From PVC group bacterium (GTDB lineage: Bacteria > Verrucomicrobiota > Kiritimatiellia > UBA8416 > PXDI01), in NCBI GenBank assembly GCA_003565095.1, contig PXDI01000342.1:1-26290 (forward strand): 26,290 nt of DNA, in the 5' to 3' direction. Numbering within the stretch: the first letter of the stretch is position 1; every line of letters begins with the position of its first letter. The notes under the pieces are model-generated. The model worked only from the letters and a program-made list of their open reading frames with translations, was not told the DNA's origin and made no database searches. Of this stretch, positions 15,278-22,168 are shown in pieces. The translations under genes were made by a program, and so were the position numbers.

Positions 15278-16690
15278 ATGAAAAAGCACCACAAACTTGC
15301 GCAAGAATTATTGACAAAGCTGGGGCAGGAGCATGTGCTCCGATTTGTCGATCGGCTTGACGCTGCGCAGCAGGATGCACTGTTCGCTCAGATTGCGTCA
15401 TTAGATGCGCATACTCTGTCACGGATGCGGAAAACTCTTGAACAGCGGTCTGATACGGCGCTACATGACGAGCTGCCGGAACCGGCTCCGGTGATCAGTC
15501 TGTCTGCGGCTGAACGGATTGCCGCGTTGAGTCGCGGAGAGGAGCTGCTGGCGGCGGGCATGGTTGGGGTTGTTCTGGTTGCCGGCGGACAGGGCTCGCG
15601 TCTTGGCTTTGACGGCCCTAAGGGGGTTTATCCCGTAGGCCCGCTCAGTGGTGCCTCCTTGTTTGAAATACACGCCCGCAAGATTCTGGCACTCGAAAAC
15701 AAATACCGGATATCGATACCGTTATATATCATGACCAGTGCTGCTAATGATGCCGCGACCCGCGCTTTTTTTGAAGAGCACAATTATTTCGGCCGTGACC
15801 GTGCCAATACGGTGTTTTTTTCTCAGGGAATGTGGCCGGCCCTGACGAAGGACGGACGCTTGATACTGGATGCGCCCGGGCATATTTTCGAAAGTCCGGA
15901 CGGGCATGGCGGTTTACTGGCGGCGTTGAAAAAGCATGCATTGTTTGAAGACATGCGACAACGCGGAGTAACCACACTCTTTTATTTCCAGGTTGATAAT
16001 CCGCTGGTAAATGTGGCTGATCCGGTTTTCCTGGGGGTGCATGCCGGAAATTTCTCTGAGTTCTCCATTAAGGTCTGCGCTAAGCGTGATGCGGATGAAG
16101 GTCTGGGCAATGTGGTGCTGCAGGAAAGCGGAAGCCGGCGGATGCTGGAATACTCAGAGCTTACCGTTGCTCAAAAGAGTGCATGTGATGAGTCCGGTCG
16201 GTTGCGTTACTATTTTGGCAGTCCGGCGATACATGTGTTTGACCGCGTTTTTATGGAGCAGCAGGCTGAACAGGATCTGCCGTTACACGTTGCAAACAAA
16301 AAGGTGCCATATTGTGACGAAGCAGGCAGGCTTGTGCAGCCGGATACCCCGAATGCCTGTAAGTTTGAAAAATTCATATTTGATGTTCTGCCGCGGGCGC
16401 AGCGCAGCGTTAGTCTGGAATTTGACCGCGCTGACGAATTTTCTCCGCTGAAAAATGCTTCCGGAACGGACTCGGCAGAAACCTGCCGCCGGGACATGCT
16501 GTTGAAATGGGCACGCTGGTTGGAGGAGTGCGGGATAAAAGTGCCGCGCCATGATGAGGACGGCGCTCCGGCGGTGGCGCTCGAGATTGATCCATGTTAT
16601 GCGCTTGGTCCGGAAGATCTGATGGCAAATCTGCCTTCAGGGTTCACCATCTCGGGAGACACCCTGCTCAGCGCTGAGACGGCCGGTTGA
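15278..16690 (+). CDS. UDP-N-acetylhexosamine pyrophosphorylase-like nucleotidyltransferase (UAP1/UDPGP family)
   Basis: The 470-residue protein belongs to the UDPGP family that makes UDP-sugars from UTP and a sugar-1-phosphate, releasing pyrophosphate. Family features are VLVAGGQGSRLG (99-110) with PKG (114-116) for nucleotide binding, FESPDGHGGLLAAL (204-216), FYFQVDNPLV (236-244), NACKFEKFIFDVLP and DEFSPLKNASG. The last two match UAP1-type UDP-GlcNAc/GalNAc pyrophosphorylases better than UDP-glucose enzymes. The N-terminal helices (LAQELLTKLGQEHVLRF) are also UAP-like. Bacterial UDP-GlcNAc is normally made by the unrelated GlmU, so this may be a second route or have another sugar substrate. 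No Shine-Dalgarno precedes the ATG, and the 86-bp gap upstream shows no convincing promoter. Confidence 0.87.
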   Translation: MKKHHKLAQELLTKLGQEHVLRFVDRLDAAQQDALFAQIASLDAHTLSRMRKTLEQRSDTALHDELPEPAPVISLSAAERIAALSRGEELLAAGMVGVVLVAGGQGSRLGFDGPKGVYPVGPLSGASLFEIHARKILALENKYRISIPLYIMTSAANDAATRAFFEEHNYFGRDRANTVFFSQGMWPALTKDGRLILDAPGHIFESPDGHGGLLAALKKHALFEDMRQRGVTTLFYFQVDNPLVNVADPVFLGVHAGNFSEFSIKVCAKRDADEGLGNVVLQESGSRRMLEYSELTVAQKSACDESGRLRYYFGSPAIHVFDRVFMEQQAEQDLPLHVANKKVPYCDEAGRLVQPDTPNACKFEKFIFDVLPRAQRSVSLEFDRADEFSPLKNASGTDSAETCRRDMLLKWARWLEECGIKVPRHDEDGAPAVALEIDPCYALGPEDLMANLPSGFTISGDTLLSAETAG

Positions 16691-16753
16691 TCATCGAACG
16701 AACCCGAACAAACCAATGCTCCCGTTTTCAGCGCACCATTGACGTAATCCGCT

Positions 16754-17521
16754 CTATATTTTTCTGAGTCCTACCCGGAAAACACTACCGCGTCCCTGCT
16801 CAGTGTGCATGAGAATAATACCGTTATGGCGCCGGGTCACACCCAGTACAACCGGCAGGCCCATTCCGGGTCTGCGCAGCTTCGTGGTAAAAAAGGGATC
16901 AAAAATCTTTGACACTATTCCCGGATTGATACCCTCACCGCGATCCCTGACTTCGATAAAACAGTATTCACCGCCGCGGGCATTGCCCTCGGGGCATGCC
17001 AGGGCGGCAGAGTTGTCATCAAGCGTGAAGCTGCCGGTGGCCAGTTGCACCTCTCCGGATCCTTCCGGCGTGGCATCCCATGCGTTACTCAGCAGCGCAT
17101 CCAGCAACATCACCAGTTGTTGTCGGTCGCCGCGGATCTTTGGGAGAGGGGTGCTGTTGACTGACAGCCGCGCTTTACCGGGCAGTGAATTTTTGAAAGC
17201 GTTTACTCCCGGTTCCAGTAGGTCGTTTATATCCACCAGTTCCTCGTTGCAGCGGGCGCGGCCGGAGAAAATCTGCAGTTTTTTGAAAAGCACTTCTGTG
17301 GCTGCAACCGTTTGCCTGATGTTTTCCAGATTTCCGCTTGCCTGGCTGTCGGGCTCAATCCGTTGAACGGCGAGGTTATTATTGCCGCCGATCACGGTGA
17401 TGAAGTTATTCATGTCATGCACCATATGACGTGCCATCACCGTCAGCCCTTCGAGCTTCTCTACATTCCATGCGTATGGCTGCAGCAGCTCATCTCCGGT
17501 AATTGAATTGTACTCCGGCAT
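16754..17521 (-). CDS. Soluble sensor histidine kinase (transmitter only)
   Basis: The 255-residue cytoplasmic protein has only the kinase core. The dimerisation/phosphoacceptor segment has H35 in ARHMVHDMNNFITVIGGN, in the 'AHDxNN' style of NtrB-like and hybrid kinases. The ATPase domain has the N box LLSNAWDATPEG, G1 VRDRGEGI, F box IFDPFFTTK, G2 GMGLPVVLG and a final GRGSVFRVGL. There is no transmembrane segment and no recognisable PAS or GAF domain; only about 30 residues precede the His. A partner response regulator is not in the window. It starts 10 nt after the phosphatidyltransferase gene and so is probably the last gene of the rpsB-tsf operon. Confidence 0.9.
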   Translation of the reverse strand: MPEYNSITGDELLQPYAWNVEKLEGLTVMARHMVHDMNNFITVIGGNNNLAVQRIEPDSQASGNLENIRQTVAATEVLFKKLQIFSGRARCNEELVDINDLLEPGVNAFKNSLPGKARLSVNSTPLPKIRGDRQQLVMLLDALLSNAWDATPEGSGEVQLATGSFTLDDNSAALACPEGNARGGEYCFIEVRDRGEGINPGIVSKIFDPFFTTKLRRPGMGLPVVLGVTRRHNGIILMHTEQGRGSVFRVGLRKI

Positions 17522-17531
17522 TGGCGTAACC

Positions 17532-18191
17532 TCACTTGTTGCGTTTGATTGTGGCCGCTTTGCGCAGGCTGGGCCAGTAGTGATGACTGTATATCGCCAG
17601 CGTCAGAAAATTGATAACGAGGCCGAAGCCTTCAAAAGCAAACAGCAGATAGCGATTGATGGCCGGGAATGAAGCCGGGGCTTCTTCGTAATAGTAAATG
17701 CAGCAAATCAGCGGAAAATTGATGAAGGTGCGCAATTTTCCGGACCAGTGGGCTGAGCCGCTGACATTGTAGATTGCCCCGATCGAGCGCAGGAAAGTAA
17801 CCCATTGATCGCGCAGCAGAAACAACAATGTCAAGATCAGCAGAAACAGTGAGTGTCCGACCGGTTCGCCGGCAAGTGCTTCACTGCGTGCACTGATAAA
17901 TACCAGCAATGGCAAAGTGGTCAGGTAGAAAAACTTGTCCATCAGCGGGTCGGCATGCGCACCGAGCCGAGTCTCCACCTGAAAGCGCCGCGCAAAGTAG
18001 CCGTCGAACAGGTCGGTCAGGGCTGATGTGCCCAAGGCGCCGAAGGTTGCCACAAAGAGCCACAAAGGGCGCTCCTGCTCTGTCGGGAATGCGACCGAGT
18101 ACCAGAGCGCTCCGCCAAAAAAAAGCAAGACCAGCGGGAATCGGACAAATGTCAGAAATGTGACAAAGCCGAATTTAAGCCTGCTGGTCAT
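17532..18191 (-). CDS. CDP-alcohol phosphatidyltransferase family membrane enzyme
   Basis: The 219-residue integral membrane protein carries the complete family signature D-x2-DG-x2-AR-x8-G-x3-D-x3-D at residues 60-85 (D60, D63, G64, A67, R68, G77, D81, D85). It also has several hydrophobic helices, for example VTFLTFVRFPLVLLFFGGALW and FLLILTLLFLL. The family transfers a phosphatidyl group from CDP-diacylglycerol to an alcohol, as in PgsA (glycerol-3-phosphate), or performs related reactions. The exact substrate cannot be fixed here, though the size and N-terminal motif are PgsA-like. AAGG about 6 nt before the ATG supports the start. It lies 21 nt after tsf and 10 nt before the histidine kinase gene. 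Confidence 0.88.
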   Translation of the reverse strand: MTSRLKFGFVTFLTFVRFPLVLLFFGGALWYSVAFPTEQERPLWLFVATFGALGTSALTDLFDGYFARRFQVETRLGAHADPLMDKFFYLTTLPLLVFISARSEALAGEPVGHSLFLLILTLLFLLRDQWVTFLRSIGAIYNVSGSAHWSGKLRTFINFPLICCIYYYEEAPASFPAINRYLLFAFEGFGLVINFLTLAIYSHHYWPSLRKAATIKRNK

Positions 18192-18212
18192 GCTTGCCTT
18201 TTTGTGAGTTTG

Positions 18213-19049
18213 CTATACACCAAGCTGGTAACGCTCAAAACGGCGTATTTCCAGCGTGTCGCCCAGTGCCTTGCCTTTTTCCGCCAGCAGTTCAGTGATC
18301 GACTGTTTCGGTTCTTTTACAAACGGCTGGTCTATCAGGCAGATTTCCCCGTAAAACTTGTTGATTTTGCCGTCAACAATTTTGTCGACAATGTTGGCGG
18401 GTTTGCCCTCAACCTGCTTTGCATAAATTTCCCGTTCGGCCGCGACGACATCCGCCGGAACCTCGTCTGACTTTAAGTGGCGCGGATTGCATGCCGCGAT
18501 GTGCAGCGTCAAGTCCGACAGCAGCGCCTTGAATTCGTCAGCGGCAGTGGTTTCATCTTTGGTGCAGCCGAGTTCAACCAGCACACCGACTTTTCCGCCG
18601 AGATGGATGTAGGAGCCGATGGCACCGGTTCCTTGCAGCATATAGCGCACGTTGCGGCGGATCTTAAGATTCTCCCCGATCGCGGCTACTTTTGACATTA
18701 ACTCGTCGTTGCACAGCGCTGAAAGCGCCTCGTCGGTTTCGACAGCGCGTACGGCGAGATCTTCAACAAACTTGATGAAGTCCTCATTGCGAGCGACAAA
18801 ATCAGTTTCACAGTTTACCTCCACCAATGAGCGGGTTTTTCCGCCATCGGCTTCTGCCGAGGCAATCTTGCCCTGGTTGGTGGCTTTGGCGGCGCGTTTC
18901 GTGGCAACAGCCATACCCTTTTCACGCAGCAGTTTGGTGGCTTTCTCGATGTTTCCGTCTGCTTCGATAAGCGCCTTCTTGCACTCCATCATGCTGACAT
19001 TGGTTGCATCGCGCAATGCCTTGACTTCTTTGGCGGTAATATCCGGCAT
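18213..19049 (-). CDS. tsf: Translation elongation factor Ts
   Basis: The 278-residue EF-Ts is the nucleotide exchange factor that recycles EF-Tu-GDP. The N-terminal UBA-like module (ITAKEVKALRDATNVSMMECKKALIEADGN) is followed by the EF-Tu contact segment (SLVEVNCETDFVARNEDFIKF) and by LHIAACNPRHL in the core domain. The C-terminal half shows the second core lobe with VDGKINKFYGEICLIDQPFVK. GAGAGGA upstream of the ATG gives a good ribosome site. It follows rpsB by 14 nt, the arrangement found across bacteria. Confidence 0.97.
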   Translation of the reverse strand: MPDITAKEVKALRDATNVSMMECKKALIEADGNIEKATKLLREKGMAVATKRAAKATNQGKIASAEADGGKTRSLVEVNCETDFVARNEDFIKFVEDLAVRAVETDEALSALCNDELMSKVAAIGENLKIRRNVRYMLQGTGAIGSYIHLGGKVGVLVELGCTKDETTAADEFKALLSDLTLHIAACNPRHLKSDEVPADVVAAEREIYAKQVEGKPANIVDKIVDGKINKFYGEICLIDQPFVKEPKQSITELLAEKGKALGDTLEIRRFERYQLGV

Positions 19050-19063
19050 AGTATCAATCCTCT

Positions 19064-20107
19064 CTATTCAGTTTTATTGTCGTCACCCGCGGCGGGTGCT
19101 GCTGCGGCAGCTTCTGTTTTCTCTGCCGGTTCGGGTGTTTCTGAAGCTTCAGTCGCGGCTGGCGCTTCCTGTTTCACTTCGGCTTCTGTTTCGGTTTTTT
19201 TTGTTTTTACGCTTTTGGTTTTCTTTTTGGCGGCCGGCTTTTCTGCTGCTGCGGGCTTTTCTGCGGCATCACCTTCCGGCTTGGGGGCTGCCGACGCCTT
19301 TTTAGCTTCGGCCTTTTTGCGTTCCTCTTCGGCACGCTTGGCGCGCTCAGCCACAATCTTACTGTATTCCGCCTGGGCTTTTTCGGTGCGATACGCCAAA
19401 GCTTCTACAATGACTTTAATGGCGCGCATTGCATCATCATTGCCGGGGATCACATAGTCAATCGGATCAGGGTCGCAGCAGGTATCGACCATCGCGATGA
19501 TCGGAATGCCGAGCCGCCGGGCTTCGTTGACGGCAATTGCTTCACGGTTGATATCAATAACAACCATTGCGCCGGGCATTTCAACCATGTTGGCAATGCC
19601 GGAGAGGTTACGCCGCAGCTTGTTCAACTCGCGCCGCAGCACCGCCACTTCCTTTTTGGGCATGCTCTTGATGGCTTCGCCGCTTTCAATCGCTTCAAGT
19701 TCCTGCATCCGCCTGACACTCTTGCGGATGGTTACATTATTCGAAAGCGTGCCGCCCAGCCAGCGGGTGGTTACGTAGTGCATTTTCAGCTTTTCGGCTG
19801 TATTCTTCATAATTTCCTGCGCCTGCTTCTTGGTGCCGACGAACAGGATACTCTTGCCGCTGAGCACCACCTCATAAACAAAGTCCATTGCATTGTTCAA
19901 TAATACGAGACTTTTGGCCAGGTCAATGATATGTATGCCGTTACGCTTATCGAAAATGTAGCGCTTCATCTTCGGGTTCCAGCGCTTGGTCTGGTGTCCG
20001 AAATGCAGTCCGGCATGCAGCAGGTCTTTAATCCCAACTTCGCCCGTGAAGGGCTTTTCCGTTTGTGTTTCTTCCGCAACAGGGGCGGCAGTTTCTTCGT
20101 TGACCAC
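19064..20107 (-). CDS. rpsB: Ribosomal protein S2 with long charged C-terminal tail
   Basis: This is the 30S subunit protein S2. The core (about residues 24-245) is canonical: VGIKDLLHAGLHFGHQTKRWNPKMKRYIF, GTKKQAQEIM, TTRWLGGTLSNN, MPGAMVVIDINREAIAVNEARRLGIPIIAMVDTC and DYVIPGNDDAMRAI. About 100 further residues (245-347) form a low-complexity Lys/Glu/Ala/Pro tail, making the protein 347 residues against about 240 in E. coli. The frame opens at a GTG at 20155, but a GTG at 20105-20107 has a perfect AAGGAG 6 nt upstream, so I use that start. It heads the rpsB-tsf-phosphatidyltransferase-kinase run and has a structured leader. Confidence 0.96.
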   Translation of the reverse strand: MVNEETAAPVAEETQTEKPFTGEVGIKDLLHAGLHFGHQTKRWNPKMKRYIFDKRNGIHIIDLAKSLVLLNNAMDFVYEVVLSGKSILFVGTKKQAQEIMKNTAEKLKMHYVTTRWLGGTLSNNVTIRKSVRRMQELEAIESGEAIKSMPKKEVAVLRRELNKLRRNLSGIANMVEMPGAMVVIDINREAIAVNEARRLGIPIIAMVDTCCDPDPIDYVIPGNDDAMRAIKVIVEALAYRTEKAQAEYSKIVAERAKRAEEERKKAEAKKASAAPKPEGDAAEKPAAAEKPAAKKKTKSVKTKKTETEAEVKQEAPAATEASETPEPAEKTEAAAAAPAAGDDNKTE

Positions 20108-20223
20108 GTTACTCTCCTTTTGTTTGCCCGCATTTGCGGGAATCCGCTTTGGCACTCCTCCCGTGGTCCGGGGGGAGGCGCTCGCTTCCGCTGCCTCACC
20201 TGGGCAGCAATGAATAAACGCGA
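20108..20223 (-). promoter_or_regulatory. Structured 5' leader of rpsB, candidate autoregulatory RNA
   Basis: Between the predicted transcription start and the GTG the minus-strand RNA can fold three hairpins in order: GCUGCC/GGCAGC (20208-20203 with 20195-20190), CCUCCC/GGGAGG (20178-20173 with 20162-20157), and CCCGC/GCGGG with a 4-nt loop (20140-20136 with 20131-20127). The last sits just ahead of the AAGGAG. S2 operons are known to be autoregulated in other bacteria (for example the E. coli rpsB leader), so a protein-binding leader is plausible. I cannot match it to a described RNA class. Confidence 0.5.
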
Positions 20224-20229
20224 AAAGAT

Positions 20230-20235
20230 ATCATA
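20230..20235 (-). promoter_or_regulatory. Candidate -10 box of the rpsB operon
   Basis: TATGAT on the minus strand matches 5 of 6 consensus bases and places the transcript start near 20223, at the beginning of the structured leader. No convincing -35 hexamer lies at 16-18 nt upstream (TTTCGC is the nearest). Confidence 0.4.
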
Positions 20236-20308
20236 CCCGCGAAGGGATGCAAGCGAAAATATTTCAAAAATCTTATTGCGAGTGAGTTGTCCGCTGTGAT
20301 ACATTTAT

Positions 20309-20320
20309 ACATGATTATGT
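20309..20320. promoter_or_regulatory. Short dyad upstream of the Rrf2 regulator gene
   Basis: ACAT and ATGT flank GATT, a 12-bp dyad 25 bp before the Rrf2 ATG in AT-rich DNA. Longer flanks (ACATT at 20301 region and AATGT further right) give partial extra symmetry. It could be an autoregulatory site, since Rrf2 proteins bind dyads, but the symmetry is short and may be chance. Confidence 0.25.
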
Positions 20321-20344
20321 TAGTAATGTTTATCGGGGGTTGTC

Positions 20345-20788
20345 ATGAATATATCAACGAAGGGGCGTTATGCGGTGCGGATCATGGTGCGGCTGGCCAT
20401 GGCAAGGGATACTTTACCGCAACGCAAGCAGGATATTGCGGAAGCTGAGGATTTGTCTGCCAATTATATTGAGCAGATAATGCTGCGGCTGCGCGCGGCG
20501 GGACTGGTGCGCAGTCATCGCGGGGCAAACGGGGGTTTCACGCTCGAGCGTTCTGCCGCCGGTATCTCGGTTGCTGATATTCTGGATGTAATGGAGGGGC
20601 CGTTGCATATTTCGCCCTGTCTGGATGCGCCCAGGCAATGTAACAGGACCGCCGAATGTGTTACCCGCCCGATCTGGCAGGAAGCCGGACGCAGGCTTTA
20701 CGAGTATTTTGACAGTATAAAACTGGATGAGCTGGCAAGAAAAGCACTGGAAATAGAAGCGCACAATACGGTATCTTTTTCTATATAA
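20345..20788 (+). CDS. Rrf2-family transcriptional regulator with IscR-like Cys triad
   Basis: The 147-residue winged-helix regulator opens with the family signature ISTKGRYAVRIMVRLA. It continues with the recognition region (LSANYIEQIMLRLRAAGLVRSHRGANGGFTL) and the dimerisation segment ISVADILDVMEGPL. Cys92, Cys99 and Cys105 are spaced C-x6-C-x5-C and followed by VTRPIW. This is close to IscR (C-x5-C-x5-C, then LTHxLW), so an Fe-S cluster is plausible; the IscR His ligand position is Arg108 here. CymR-type cysteine regulators lack this triad. Its position immediately before metY, cysK, metX-metW and serine acetyltransferase suggests control of sulfur amino acid synthesis, either sulfur- or redox-responsive. 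GGGGG lies about 6 nt before the ATG. Confidence 0.92.
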   Translation: MNISTKGRYAVRIMVRLAMARDTLPQRKQDIAEAEDLSANYIEQIMLRLRAAGLVRSHRGANGGFTLERSAAGISVADILDVMEGPLHISPCLDAPRQCNRTAECVTRPIWQEAGRRLYEYFDSIKLDELARKALEIEAHNTVSFSI

Positions 20789-20851
20789 ATGTACCACAGG
20801 CATTTCTGCCGGTGGTTCCGGGACGCACAGGCAAGAATGTCTGTGCCACAT
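20789..20851. repeat. 63-bp twin-hairpin repeat element (REP/BIME-like) between rrf2 and metY
   Basis: The element has inverted termini ATGTACCACAG (20789-20799) and CTGTGCCACAT (20841-20851), matching at 9 of 11 positions. It contains two head-to-head hairpins. The first is CCACAGGCA/TGCCGGTGG (20794-20815, one mismatch, loop TTTC). The second is GCACAGGC/GTCTGTGC (20825-20846, loop AAGAAT). Read on opposite strands, both hairpins fit one consensus resembling CACAGRCATT..TGCC.GTG. It fills nearly the whole gap between the Rrf2 stop and the metY ribosome site. Confidence 0.75.
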
Positions 20852-20874
20852 TAAAATACCAAGGAGAACAGATA

Positions 20875-22167
20875 ATGACACAGCAACATCGCCCCGAAAC
20901 GCTGGCACTGCATGCCGGACAGGTAGCTGATCCGGTTACCGGAGCGCGCGCGGTTCCGATCTATCAAACCACCAGTTATGTGTTCAAGGATACTGAACAC
21001 GCCGCCAATCTGTTTGCGCTTAAAGAGTTTGGCAACATTTATACGCGTTTGATGAATCCCACCAGCGATGTAGCCGAGAAACGGCTGGCGGCGCTTGAGG
21101 GCGGCAGCGGTGCGCTGTTAACTTCCAGCGGGATGGCGGCCATTTTTCTGGGGATTAATACAGTAGCCCGCGCGGGGGATCATATTGTTGCGTCAAGTTC
21201 GCTCTACGGCGGCACCGAAACGCTTTTCCGCCACAGTCTGCCGCGGCTGGGGCTTGAAACCACTTTTATTGAGAACATTACACCGGAGAAGACCGCGGCG
21301 GCCATCCGGCCGGAGACCAAAGTTGTCTTTCTGGAGACTATCGGTAATCCCAAGGGGGATGTTCCCGACATTGCCGGGATTGCGAAAGTGGCGCATGCCG
21401 CGGGGATTCCGCTGATGGTTGATAATACCTTTGCGCCGATCTTGTGTCGTCCATTTGAACATGGTGCGGATATTGTGGTACATTCCTGCACCAAATGGAT
21501 AGGCGGTCACGGCACATCGATTGGCGGTGTGCTTATCGATGGCGGTCGGTTTGACTGGGGCAGCGGACGCTTTCCGGAATTCACCGAGCCCGACCCCAGC
21601 TATCACGGACTTGTCTTGTGGGATGCGCTGAGGGATGTGCCCGGTATGGGGAATATTGCTTTTATCATTAAAGCCCGGGTGCATGGAATGCGCGATATCG
21701 GCTTGTGCCCAAGCCCGTTTAATGCCTTTATGTTTCTGCAGGGACTGGAAACCCTGCCGTTACGGATTCGTCAGCAAAGTGCAAATGCGCTGGCTTTGGC
21801 GCAGTGGCTTGCAAAGCATCCGGCGGTGGAGTGGGTGAATTATACCGGGTTGCCGGGACATCCCTATTACGGTCAGGCGGCGAAGCTGTTGGATGGCGGC
21901 TTCGGTGCGGTGCTGGGTTTCGGTGTCCGCGGCGGACTGGCGGCGGGGCAGGCTTTTATTAATAAGGTGAAACTGGCCAGCCATCTGGCGAATGTCGGCG
22001 ATGCAAAAACGCTGGTGCTGCATCCGGCTTCCACCAGTCATCAGCAGATGACCGATGAAGCGCAGCAGGCCGCCGGGGTGACGCCGGAATTTGTGCGTGT
22101 CGCGGTGGGGCTAGAGCATATAGATGATATAATTGCCGATTTTGATCAGGCATTATCAGGGGAATAG
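20875..22167 (+). CDS. metY: O-acetylhomoserine sulfhydrylase (O-acetylhomoserine aminocarboxypropyltransferase)
   Basis: The 430-residue PLP enzyme of the Cys/Met metabolism (γ-family) makes homocysteine from O-acetylhomoserine and sulfide. Segments diagnostic for the MetY branch are ETLALHAGQ, PIYQTTSYVFKDTEHAANLFAL, GNIYTRLMNPTSDVAEKRLAALEGG, SSLYGGTETLFRH and the PLP lysine K207 in HSCTKWIGGHGTSIGG, followed by FTEPDPSYHGL. The length of about 430 residues, longer than MetB/MetC, supports MetY. The ATG at 20875 has AAGGAG 8 nt upstream. cysK starts 1 nt after its stop, so the two are co-translated. It uses the product of the MetX half of the fusion encoded two genes on. Confidence 0.95.
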   Translation: MTQQHRPETLALHAGQVADPVTGARAVPIYQTTSYVFKDTEHAANLFALKEFGNIYTRLMNPTSDVAEKRLAALEGGSGALLTSSGMAAIFLGINTVARAGDHIVASSSLYGGTETLFRHSLPRLGLETTFIENITPEKTAAAIRPETKVVFLETIGNPKGDVPDIAGIAKVAHAAGIPLMVDNTFAPILCRPFEHGADIVVHSCTKWIGGHGTSIGGVLIDGGRFDWGSGRFPEFTEPDPSYHGLVLWDALRDVPGMGNIAFIIKARVHGMRDIGLCPSPFNAFMFLQGLETLPLRIRQQSANALALAQWLAKHPAVEWVNYTGLPGHPYYGQAAKLLDGGFGAVLGFGVRGGLAAGQAFINKVKLASHLANVGDAKTLVLHPASTSHQQMTDEAQQAAGVTPEFVRVAVGLEHIDDIIADFDQALSGE

Positions 22168-22168
22168 T

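Noticed and set aside
16691..16753. Possible bidirectional terminator between the UDP-sugar enzyme and the histidine kinase
   Set aside because: No stem of useful length and no adjacent T-run could be found in these 63 bases.
19077..19457. Ala/Ser/Phe-rich plus-strand frame opposite the rpsB tail
   Set aside because: It is simply the reverse reading of the low-complexity Lys/Glu/Ala tail of S2, with no start context.
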